A stretch of 5,999 nucleotides of DNA from an uncultured Filifactor sp. (GTDB lineage: Bacteria; Bacillota; Clostridia; Peptostreptococcales; Filifactoraceae). Below are positions 1 to 5,872 of the stretch, piece after piece (within the stretch, counting starts at the first letter, position 1; every line of letters begins with the position of its first letter). The translations under genes and the position numbers were made by a program. Under the pieces are notes generated by a model, which worked only from the letters and a program-made list of their open reading frames with translations, ran no database searches and had not been told where the DNA came from. Location: NCBI GenBank assembly GCA_947254385.1, contig CAMYCP010000083.1, positions 1 through 5,999 of the forward strand, written 5' to 3'.

Positions 1-39
1 AGAATTTTACATTCTTGAGTTTATAACTTCTAATCAGGC

Positions 40-84
40 AAAAACTCTTAAACCCATTTAATAACAATGGATTTAAGAGTTTTT
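40..84. terminator. Strong bidirectional hairpin terminator
   Basis: Bases 40-58 pair with 66-84 to give a 19-position stem with a single C/A mismatch (53 against 71) around a 7-base loop. On the plus strand the stem runs into a T tract (80-86), so it can end transcription arriving from a gene off the left edge. On the minus strand the A run at 40-44 becomes a T run, so it can also end the DUF457 transcript. The stem lies 94 bases past the DUF457 stop, but only about 8 bases past the stop of a protein-like tail in another frame (93-176). The hairpin is seen directly; its use in each direction is inferred. Confidence 0.8.
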
Positions 85-177
85 TTCTTGATTTATTTTG
101 TTGCTGACCAACCTTTTGCAAATCTGTTTAATTCTTCGTACTTTACTATTCCATTATTCAATTTGAGATCTGAATAG

Positions 178-711
178 TTACATTAAAAATCCCGCTACAA
201 AAAGAAAGATATTTAAAATTACCGTAAAGGCGACAAAAATATATTCACTCAGCTTACCGGTACGATAAATTTTAAGGATGTGGTGTTTGGATGATACGTT
301 GTTTCCTCTGACCCTGTATTGTTTTTTAAAAAACGGGTAAAATATCCACAAGCCGTCAAACGAAAAAAAATCATAGAATAAATGAAGTGAATATCCCAAA
401 AGTAAAAAATAGAATACATTGTATAGATGACTTAAAAAAAATATTGTAAGCATAGGAATAAAGCCGTGCGTTATGCCTCTATGATTACCGAATATACGAG
501 GATTTGATAAATCTATGTCCGGTAAAGTCAAGCCTATAAAAAATAAAAATAATCCTGCAAAATAATTTTGATTAATTTGAAACTTAAAGATATCATATGC
601 CTTGTTTAGATGCAGCGAATAATAATATTTTGATGAATGCATGGCTTTCAGGTAGCCTAAGATACCTAAATAAGAAGAAACTCCCGCTATGTTGTGCGAT
701 TTTCCGGTCAA
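178..711 (-). CDS. DUF457 / YdjM-type membrane-bound putative metal-dependent hydrolase
   Basis: A 177-residue integral membrane protein of the DUF457 family (PF04307, which includes E. coli YdjM). The family signature is visible in order: an N-terminal Met-Thr-Gly-Lys-Ser-His (His6), LPDID at 63-67, HRGITH at 77-82, and a GYSLHLFYD block at 106-114 followed by a G-L-W...P segment. These His and Asp residues are the presumed metal ligands; the substrate is unknown. Hydrophobic stretches lie near residues 50-65, 84-118 and 157-176. The start is TTG (709-711). It is supported by an SD-like GGAGGG at 718-723 with a 6-base spacer, and by the family's conserved N-terminus beginning exactly there. 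The gene is transcribed away from the DUF1385 operon, with no neighbour on its strand in the window. I see no clear promoter upstream. The protein ends right after its last membrane segment, and a protein-like tail in another frame follows, so the C-terminus may be truncated by a frameshift. Confidence 0.85.
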   Translation of the reverse strand: MTGKSHNIAGVSSYLGILGYLKAMHSSKYYYSLHLNKAYDIFKFQINQNYFAGLFLFFIGLTLPDIDLSNPRIFGNHRGITHGFIPMLTIFFLSHLYNVFYFLLLGYSLHLFYDFFSFDGLWIFYPFFKKQYRVRGNNVSSKHHILKIYRTGKLSEYIFVAFTVILNIFLFVAGFLM

Positions 712-765
712 AACCTTCCCTCCGTTTTCATTTATAAATACGTTGATTTTAATGTTTTACACTAT

Positions 766-795
766 TTGTATATTGATGGCGTATTGTGTTATAAT
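766..795 (+). promoter_or_regulatory. Sigma-A-type promoter of the DUF1385–prmC–prfA operon
   Basis: A perfect TATAAT lies at 790-795, preceded by TG one base away (787-788), which makes it an extended -10. A TTGTAT at 766-771 serves as a plausible -35 with an 18-base spacer. Initiation would fall near 802, giving a leader of roughly 75 bases before the DUF1385 start. The leader is very AT-rich and I see no riboswitch or attenuator in it. The 5' end has not been mapped. Confidence 0.65.
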
Positions 796-878
796 TAAGC
801 ATAATTTTCTTTTTGTAGTTAATGTTTATTTTCAGATTATAATTTTATTTATTTTGAATGTAAAGGGGATTTAAATAT

Positions 879-1832
879 ATGAAAAAATCTGTGGGCGGTC
901 AGGCGCTTATAGAGGGCGTGATGATGCGCTGTGGAGATTTGAAAGCTATAGCCATACGTCAAACGGACGGCTCGATATCGGTAAAAAAAGAGCGTGTTCA
1001 AAATCTTCTTAAAAATAAGAATTTGTATAAAATTCCGTTCGTAAGAGGAGTTTTTGTGCTTGTGGATTCGATGATACAAGGAAGTCGTGATTTGACATAT
1101 TCAGCTAACGTCGCAATGGACGGCATAGAGGAAGAAGACAGTTCATTTGACAGATTTATGCGCAAAATTTTCGGCAAACACGCCGAAGATATTTTAAATG
1201 TCTTTATGACGATAGTTTCGTTTGCTTTTGCAATATTGCTCTTTGTGATATTTCCTACTTTTCTGGCAAAAAACAACACTGAAAAAACCGCATTTGTAGC
1301 GCTTAAAGAGGGAACTATAAAAATTTTGATGTTTGTCGGATATATGTTTATAATTTCACGTATGAAAGACATTCATAGAGTTTTTCAATATCACGGTTCG
1401 GAGCATAAAAGCGTGTTTTGTTATGAAAAAGGCTTGGATTTGACTGTGGAAAACGTGCGCAAAATGTCGAGACTGCACCCGCGCTGCGGAACGAATTTCA
1501 TTTTTTTGGTGCTTTTAATTTCCATTTTATTATTTTCTTTTATAAATGTACGTACGGTTTGGCAGAGAAGTCTGCTTAAAATTTTGATGTTTCCCGTAGT
1601 GTCCGGGATATCTTATGAAGTGATACGCCTTGCCGGCAAATATGACAATATTTTTACTAAAGCACTCGTGTTCCCGGGTATGATGATGCAGCTTATAACC
1701 ACTCAGGAGCCTGACGACAAACAGATTGAAGTTGCAATAGCCTCCATAAAAGCGGCGCTCGAAGAGGACGAAGTTAAAGAGAGTGAATATTGTATCGACA
1801 AACATCTTAAAGGAATTCAAAGTCCGGCATGA
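879..1832 (+). CDS. DUF1385 (YqhQ-like) integral membrane protein
   Basis: A 317-residue protein of the DUF1385 family, to which B. subtilis YqhQ belongs. No biochemical function is established that I know of. Diagnostic motifs in order: GGQALIEGVMMR at residues 6-17, PFVRGV at 53-58, YHGSEHK at 171-177, SRLHPRCGTNF at 197-207, and a C-terminal TTQEPDDKQIEVAIASIKAAL-type block at about 274-294. Likely membrane segments are 107-130, 146-161, 207-223 and perhaps 233-250. The conserved His, Cys and Arg clusters lie between these segments, a layout that could bind a metal or lipid; that is inference only. The ATG start has an AAAGGGGA ribosome site at 862-869 with a 9-base spacer. It is the first gene of the operon and its stop overlaps the prmC start. 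The length is normal for the family and nothing looks broken. Confidence 0.92.
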   Translation: MKKSVGGQALIEGVMMRCGDLKAIAIRQTDGSISVKKERVQNLLKNKNLYKIPFVRGVFVLVDSMIQGSRDLTYSANVAMDGIEEEDSSFDRFMRKIFGKHAEDILNVFMTIVSFAFAILLFVIFPTFLAKNNTEKTAFVALKEGTIKILMFVGYMFIISRMKDIHRVFQYHGSEHKSVFCYEKGLDLTVENVRKMSRLHPRCGTNFIFLVLLISILLFSFINVRTVWQRSLLKILMFPVVSGISYEVIRLAGKYDNIFTKALVFPGMMMQLITTQEPDDKQIEVAIASIKAALEEDEVKESEYCIDKHLKGIQSPA

Positions 1833-2671
1833 CGATAAGAGAGAGTTTAAAAAAAGCGTGCGCCGTTTTAAAAAACAGCGATACTCCAAGTCTTGATGCA
1901 TATCTGATGCTTTCATGTGTTTTAGAAAAGAATAAACTTTACCTTATGACGCACATGGACGATGAGATAAATTCAAATGATATGGAAAAATTCTTTTCAC
2001 TTGTAAAACTGCGTGAAAAAGCTGAACCGATAGCTTATATACTGGGGCATAGAGAGTTTTACGGCCGTGAGTTTTTAACGTCCGAGGGGGTACTTATACC
2101 GAGGTTTGATACGGAAAATTTGATTGAGTGTGTTAAAAGCGAACTTGAATATAAGACGGGCGACCTGTTCGGTCTTGAAATAGGCGTAGGCAGCGGAATA
2201 ATATCCGTGACGCTGCTTAAAGAAATCCCGAGCCTTTATATGAATTCAACCGATATAAATCCCAAAGCGATAGCTTTAAGCATGAAAAACGCTGAAAGGT
2301 TGAATGTTTCAAATAGATTTAAAGTGAGTCGTTCCGATATATTTTCTGACGTTTCACCGTTTCCTTATGACTTGATAGTATCCAACCCGCCGTATATAAA
2401 AACGTCCGACATACAAAATCTTATGAATGACGTTAAAGATTACGAACCTATAAATGCGCTTGACGGCGGAGCGGACGGTTTGAATTTTTATCGGCGCATT
2501 TTGAATAATATAGATGATTATTCAAAATCCGGTACTGTTATAGTTTTTGAAATCGGATTCGATCAGGCGCAGGAGGTTTCCGATTTGATTAGAGAACACG
2601 ATTTTACGAATATAAAAATAAAATATGATATACAGTCATATCCGCGGTGTATCTCAGGGATAAGAAAATAA
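1829..2671 (+). CDS. prmC: PrmC (HemK) peptide chain release factor N5-glutamine methyltransferase
   Basis: A 280-residue S-adenosylmethionine-dependent methyltransferase. By family knowledge it methylates the glutamine of the GGQ motif in release factors 1 and 2, which improves peptide release. The N-terminal helical domain ends with PIAYILGHREFYG at 67-79. The Rossmann domain shows the SAM-binding loop LEIGVGSG at 116-123, an acidic residue after strand 2 (STDINPKA, about 140-147), and the catalytic NPPY at 186-189. The typical EP...ALDGGADGLNFYR block follows at 206-222. The start ATG overlaps the DUF1385 stop as ATGA. The only SD-like sequence (AAAGGAA, 1809-1815) is 13 bases upstream, so translation probably depends partly on ribosomes finishing DUF1385. 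The next gene is prfA, encoding a natural substrate, 21 bases downstream. Confidence 0.95.
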   Translation: MTIRESLKKACAVLKNSDTPSLDAYLMLSCVLEKNKLYLMTHMDDEINSNDMEKFFSLVKLREKAEPIAYILGHREFYGREFLTSEGVLIPRFDTENLIECVKSELEYKTGDLFGLEIGVGSGIISVTLLKEIPSLYMNSTDINPKAIALSMKNAERLNVSNRFKVSRSDIFSDVSPFPYDLIVSNPPYIKTSDIQNLMNDVKDYEPINALDGGADGLNFYRRILNNIDDYSKSGTVIVFEIGFDQAQEVSDLIREHDFTNIKIKYDIQSYPRCISGIRK

Positions 2672-2682
2672 AGCTATAAATT

Positions 2683-2688
2683 GGAGGA
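2683..2688 (+). promoter_or_regulatory. prfA ribosome binding site, deciding the start
   Basis: GGAGGA lies five bases before the ATG at 2693 when counted from GGAGG. An in-frame TTG at 2681 overlaps this site, so it cannot be its own start; using it would wrongly add four residues (Met-Glu-Glu-Tyr). Confidence 0.85.
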
Positions 2689-2692
2689 ATAT

Positions 2693-3757
2693 ATGTTTGA
2701 AAATTTGGAGAGTTTGCAAGCTAAATATATAGAACTTAATCGCAACGTATCAAGCCCCGATGCGATGAAAGATATGAGCGCATGGAAAGAAAAAATGAAA
2801 GAAATTTCCGACATGGAGCCGATTTTATCCAAATACAATGAATACAAAACTGCAAAGTCCGACATAGAAGGCTCTAAAGAAATTTTGGAAAATGAAAAGG
2901 ATGAGGAACTTAGAGAACTTGCAAAGGAAGAACTTGCTCAAAGAGAAGACGACATATCGAAAATAACCGAAGAACTTAAAATTTTACTAATACCGAAAGA
3001 TCCTAACGACGAAAAAAACGTAATAGTAGAAATAAGAGCGGGAGCCGGTGGAGACGAAGCGGCACTTTTTGCGGGAGAGCTGTTTCGTATGTATTCTATG
3101 TATGCGGCAAACCGCAACTGGAAAGTAGAAACGATGTCCATGAATGAAACCGGCATAGGCGGATACAAAGAAATTGTGTTCATGATATCGGGCAAAGGTG
3201 CCTATTCACGACTCAAGTATGAATCGGGCGTACATCGTGTACAGAGAGTCCCCGAAACCGAATCATCGGGCAGAATACACACTTCGACCGCAACGGTTGC
3301 GGTACTTCCCGAGGCTGAAGATGTGGAAATAAGCATAGATCCGAACGATGTAAGAGTCGATGTATTCAGATCGTCCGGAAACGGCGGGCAATCCGTCAAC
3401 ACAACGGATTCCGCCGTAAGGCTCACCCATATTCCTACCGGCATAGTAATTTCAATGCAGGACGAAAAATCTCAGCTTAAAAACAAGGATAAAGCGTTTA
3501 AAATACTCAAAGCCAAGCTGTACGATATGGAGCTTGAAAAAAAACGCAAAGAAACGGCTGAAGAACGAAAGAGTCAAGTGGGTTCCGGCGACAGATCCGA
3601 ACGTATAAGAACTTACAACTATCCGCAGGGACGTGTAACGGATCATAGAATAGCCTTAACCCTTTACAAACTCGACAGTTTTTTAAACGGAGATATAGAT
3701 GAAATTTTAGATGCGCTGATAACCACGGATCAGGCGGAAAAAATGCAGAATGTATGA
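2693..3757 (+). CDS. prfA: Peptide chain release factor 1 (RF1)
   Basis: A 354-residue class I release factor. By family knowledge it recognises UAA and UAG in the ribosomal A site and triggers hydrolysis of peptidyl-tRNA. The N-terminal coiled-coil-rich domain 1 spans about residues 1-100. GAGGDEA is at 117-123. The stop-codon-reading tripeptide is Pro-Glu-Thr at 187-189, within [16 protein letters not shown]. This is the RF1 pattern; RF2 has Ser-Pro-Phe. The catalytic GGQ is at 231-233, with Gln233 the expected PrmC target; the following Ser is common in Firmicutes where E. coli has His. The C-terminal block [20 protein letters not shown] at 300-319 is intact. The ATG at 2693 is preferred over an in-frame TTG at 2681 because the TTG lies in the ribosome binding site. 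The length matches the family. There is no in-frame stop or frameshift, as expected for RF1 (programmed frameshifting is a feature of RF2). Confidence 0.97.
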   Translation: MFENLESLQAKYIELNRNVSSPDAMKDMSAWKEKMKEISDMEPILSKYNEYKTAKSDIEGSKEILENEKDEELRELAKEELAQREDDISKITEELKILLIPKDPNDEKNVIVEIRAGAGGDEAALFAGELFRMYSMYAANRNWKVETMSMNETGIGGYKEIVFMISGKGAYSRLKYESGVHRVQRVPETESSGRIHTSTATVAVLPEAEDVEISIDPNDVRVDVFRSSGNGGQSVNTTDSAVRLTHIPTGIVISMQDEKSQLKNKDKAFKILKAKLYDMELEKKRKETAEERKSQVGSGDRSERIRTYNYPQGRVTDHRIALTLYKLDSFLNGDIDEILDALITTDQAEKMQNV

Positions 3758-3800
3758 TGAAGTAATAATTTGTATATTTGATTTACCACATTTATGTTAC

Positions 3801-3837
3801 TGATACTAATTTACATAAAAATGCAGTATCGTTTTTT
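3801..3837 (+). terminator. Probable terminator after prfA
   Basis: TGATACT at 3801-3807 pairs with AGTATCG at 3825-3831 (one T·G pair). A further four weak pairs (3809-3812 with 3819-3822) lie inside a small internal loop. A run of six T (3832-3837) follows directly. The site is about 45 bases past the prfA stop. The stem is AT-rich and not strong, so some read-through into the Sua5 gene is plausible. Confidence 0.55.
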
Positions 3838-3860
3838 AAGAATTTTTACGATAAGTTTAT

Positions 3861-3890
3861 ATTACATTTTTAAAAGTAAGTCAGTATAAA
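3861..3890 (+). promoter_or_regulatory. Possible promoter of the Sua5 gene
   Basis: ATTACA (3861-3866, four of six matches to the -35 consensus) and TATAAA (3885-3890, five of six) are separated by 18 bases, 45 bases upstream of the Sua5 start. The position after the probable prfA terminator fits a separate transcript. AT-rich intergenic DNA yields such matches easily, so this is tentative. Confidence 0.4.
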
Positions 3891-3894
3891 ATTC

Positions 3895-3915
3895 AGGACG
3901 GATTTTTATCGTCCT
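3895..3915 (+). other. Small GC-containing hairpin just upstream of the Sua5 ribosome site
   Basis: AGGACG (3895-3900) and CGTCCT (3910-3915) are perfect inverted repeats around a 9-base AT-rich loop, followed by TTTGTC. The stem ends 9 bases before the AGGAG site at 3925-3929. It could be a weak second terminator for prfA read-through, or a 5' leader hairpin if transcription starts near 3897. The repeat is visible; a function is not shown. Confidence 0.4.
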
Positions 3916-3934
3916 TTGTCAGTTAGGAGAGACA

Positions 3935-4957
3935 ATGCAGGCACAATTATATCATATAGAGGATGCGGACACGGACAGAAATAAAATAATACAGGCCGCC
4001 GAAGTTATAAAAAACGGCGGTACGGTCATATTTCCTACCGAAACCGTATATGGACTCGGCGCAAACGGGCTTGATACAGATGCCGCAAAAAAAATATATG
4101 AGGCGAAAGGCAGGCCCTCCGACAATCCTCTTATTTTACACGTAAGCGACTATGAAATGCTGAAAAGCGTCGTTTCCGATTTTCCTAAGAAAGCCGAAAA
4201 ACTTGCCGAATCTTTTTGGCCGGGGCCTCTCACAATGATACTTTATAAAGCTAAAATCGTACCGGATACGGTTACCGGAGGATTAAATACGGTAGCCGTA
4301 AGGATGCCTTCAAATCCTATAGCGCAGGCTTTAATAAAAGAAAGCGGTGTACCTATAGCCGCACCTTCCGCAAATATCTCGGGACGACCGTCCATAACGG
4401 ATTGGGAGTTTGCGGTGGATGAAATGAAAGACAGAGTGGACGTGATACTCCTTTCAGAACCCTCAAAAATCGGTTTGGAATCCACGATAATAGATTTAAG
4501 CGTCGAAACGCCCGTAATTTTAAGGCCGGGATTTATAGGGCAAAGTGAAATTGAAAGTAAAATCGGAAAAATCGTTTTGAGTTCGGGACAAGTATCTTCT
4601 GAAGACGTACCCAAAGCGCCCGGAATGAAATATACACATTACAGTCCGCGTGCCGAAGTTTATATCGCACCGAAAAATACACCCGTAGAAAAAATAATCG
4701 AATTTTATAATAAAAATAAAGAAAAAAATCCTGTGATATTCGTATTGCGCAGATATATAAACAATTTTTACGGCTGCGCAATTCACGACATGGGAGAAAA
4801 TACCGTGGATGCGGCAAAAGTGTTTTTTAGAGCGTTAAGACAGGCGGATAAAGCTGAAAGAGAATGTATAATAATATGCGATATGGCATATGATGAAATG
4901 GGTTCAGCTCTTATGAACAGAGCATTTAAAGCGGCCGGGGGAAAAATTATAGAATAA
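3935..4957 (+). CDS. L-threonylcarbamoyladenylate synthase, Sua5/YwlC type
   Basis: A 340-residue two-domain Sua5 protein. By family knowledge it uses threonine, bicarbonate and ATP to make threonylcarbamoyl-AMP. TsaD with TsaB/TsaE then transfers that group to A37 of ANN-decoding tRNAs (t6A). The N-terminal YrdC-like domain (about 15-200) shows PTETVYGLGANG at 34-45, KGRPSDNPLILHV at 58-70, WPGPLT at 95-100, RMP at 123-125, APSANISGRPS at 143-153 and GLESTIIDL at 180-188. The inter-domain linker typical of Sua5 but absent from short YrdC/TsaC proteins is APGMKYTHYSPRAEV at 228-242. The C-terminal Sua5 domain ends with GSALMNRAFKAAGGKI at 323-338. The ATG has an AGGAG site (3925-3929) with a 5-base spacer. 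It follows prfA after 177 bases, an order familiar from Clostridia and Bacilli, but may have its own promoter. Confidence 0.95.
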   Translation: MQAQLYHIEDADTDRNKIIQAAEVIKNGGTVIFPTETVYGLGANGLDTDAAKKIYEAKGRPSDNPLILHVSDYEMLKSVVSDFPKKAEKLAESFWPGPLTMILYKAKIVPDTVTGGLNTVAVRMPSNPIAQALIKESGVPIAAPSANISGRPSITDWEFAVDEMKDRVDVILLSEPSKIGLESTIIDLSVETPVILRPGFIGQSEIESKIGKIVLSSGQVSSEDVPKAPGMKYTHYSPRAEVYIAPKNTPVEKIIEFYNKNKEKNPVIFVLRRYINNFYGCAIHDMGENTVDAAKVFFRALRQADKAERECIIICDMAYDEMGSALMNRAFKAAGGKIIE

Positions 4958-4996
4958 GCGGGGAAAGATAGGAAGTTTCAACATAAAATACCGAAA

Positions 4997-5033
4997 AAAA
5001 ACGAAGATAAGAATTAATCCTGTCTTCGTTTTT
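4997..5033. terminator. Bidirectional terminator between Sua5 and the alarmone synthetase
   Basis: Bases 4997-5009 pair with 5021-5033 (13 pairs including one T·G) around an 11-base loop. The core is ACGAAGA/TCTTCGT, flanked by an A run (4994-5001) and a T run (5029-5033). It therefore reads as an intrinsic terminator on both strands. It lies 39 bases after the Sua5 stop and 7 bases after the convergent synthetase stop. Confidence 0.85.
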
Positions 5034-5040
5034 GATTATA

Positions 5041-5712
5041 TTATTTGTTGATTTGGTTTAATATATCCTGCATTTTTAAATCAGTAGAGGAGATTATCTG
5101 TGCGCAGTCTTTAAGCTGAGATGCTATAATTTCAGGATTTTCTATATTTTTTTTGTATTTGAGCTGATACTCCAGACTTGCCCAAAAATCCATCGCCATG
5201 GTTCTCAGCTGAATTTCGGCGCAGAGCGGCTCCTTGTTTCTGGTAAAAAATACCGGCGTTTCAACTATCATGTGAAAACTCCTGTAGCCGTTGGGCTTGG
5301 GATTTTTGATGTAATCTTTTATCTGTAAAATGTGTATATCGTCCTGTTCTCTCAGTATCTCCGACACCGTATATATATCTTCTATAAAACCGCATATAAC
5401 CCGAATTCCTGCAATATCCGTAAGGTGATCTTCCATTGCCTCCACGGTTATCGGATAACCTCGGCGCTTGAGTTTTTCAACTATTGAACGCGGTTCTTTT
5501 ACCCGATATTTTATCATCTCTATAGGATTACGCTCTTTTTTTATGGACAATTCATCGTTTAAAATTTCAAGTTTGGACTGTAACTTGCGTATAACGCATT
5601 GATATTTCATTATGGATTTTTTAAACTCCTCTACCTGACTGAAAAACTCGCTTATATTTTCAGGAACACTCAGGCCGTTCATTATAGACTGTTGAAGATC
5701 TTTTTCCTGCAT
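5041..5712 (-). CDS. Small alarmone synthetase, RelP/YwaC-like (GTP pyrophosphokinase)
   Basis: A 223-residue single-domain RelA/SpoT-type synthetase. By family knowledge it transfers pyrophosphate from ATP to the 3' position of GDP or GTP to make (p)ppGpp. Motifs in order: NPIEMIKYRVK at 62-72, DIAGIRVIC at 99-107 (Asp99 as likely metal ligand), KDYIKNPKPNGYRSFH at 132-147 (substrate-binding loop with the conserved Tyr143), and AEIQLRTMAMDFWASLEYQL at 165-184 (Glu166 catalytic). The N-terminal 60 residues are helical and polar. There is no HD hydrolase, TGS or ACT domain, so this is not long RelA/Rel; regulation is probably transcriptional. From memory, the NPKPNGYRS and AMDFWASLE stretches look closer to B. 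subtilis YwaC (RelP) than to YjbM (RelQ). The ATG at 5710-5712 has AAGGAGA upstream with a rather long spacer of 11 bases. It is monocistronic in the window and converges on Sua5. Confidence 0.93.
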   Translation of the reverse strand: MQEKDLQQSIMNGLSVPENISEFFSQVEEFKKSIMKYQCVIRKLQSKLEILNDELSIKKERNPIEMIKYRVKEPRSIVEKLKRRGYPITVEAMEDHLTDIAGIRVICGFIEDIYTVSEILREQDDIHILQIKDYIKNPKPNGYRSFHMIVETPVFFTRNKEPLCAEIQLRTMAMDFWASLEYQLKYKKNIENPEIIASQLKDCAQIISSTDLKMQDILNQINK

Positions 5713-5739
5713 TTTTATATCAATCTCCTTTCATTGAAT

Positions 5740-5768
5740 ATTATGTGTTAAGAAAGCGTTTATGTCAA
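5740..5768 (-). promoter_or_regulatory. Sigma-A promoter of the alarmone synthetase gene
   Basis: On the minus strand, a perfect TTGACA (5763-5768) and CATAAT (5740-5745, five of six matches) are separated by exactly 17 bases. Initiation would fall near 5733, leaving a leader of about 20 bases that is mostly the ribosome binding site. A short leader and near-consensus boxes suggest ready expression. I see no operator repeat overlapping the promoter. Confidence 0.75.
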
Positions 5769-5840
5769 TAGATGTAACAAATATTCCCGGAAAGATTTTA
5801 CGTGCATTGTTTATTCATATAAAGCGAATTTTTTTACAAA

Positions 5841-5872
5841 TTGACACTTTCCTTTCATTAAATTGATAAAAT
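5841..5872 (+). promoter_or_regulatory. Possible outward promoter toward a gene off the right edge
   Basis: A perfect TTGACA at 5841-5846 is followed by TGATAAAAT (5864-5872). The extended -10 reading TAAAAT (5867-5872) needs a long 20-base spacer; the GATAAA reading (5865-5870) has 18 bases but only four matches. No start codon with a convincing ribosome site follows before the window ends. Confidence 0.4.

Noticed and set aside
2..61. Possible C-terminus of a plus-strand gene entering from the left (frame ending with TAA at 59-61).
   Set aside because: The stop falls inside the loop of the terminator hairpin, an unlikely place, and only 19 codons are visible. Other frames stop at 16-18 and 24-26, equally compatible with an upstream gene, so none can be assigned.
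689..874. A 61-codon plus-strand open frame between the DUF457 and DUF1385 genes.
   Set aside because: It overlaps the 5' end of the DUF457 gene and the operon promoter, has no ribosome binding site, and encodes low-complexity hydrophobic residues typical of translated AT-rich DNA.
802..878. Riboswitch or attenuator in the operon leader.
   Set aside because: The leader is short and almost entirely A/T, with no stable stem or known aptamer motif.
998..1372. Minus-strand open frame of 124 codons inside the DUF1385 gene.
   Set aside because: It is antisense to a gene with clear family motifs, shows no family motif of its own and has no neighbours on its strand.
2681..2692. TTG at 2681 as the prfA start.
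   Set aside because: It overlaps the GGAGGA ribosome binding site of the ATG at 2693 and has no upstream site of its own.
4243..4817. Overlapping minus-strand open frames of 88-123 codons inside the Sua5 gene.
   Set aside because: They are antisense shadows of a well-conserved gene, overlap one another in different frames and have no recognisable domains.
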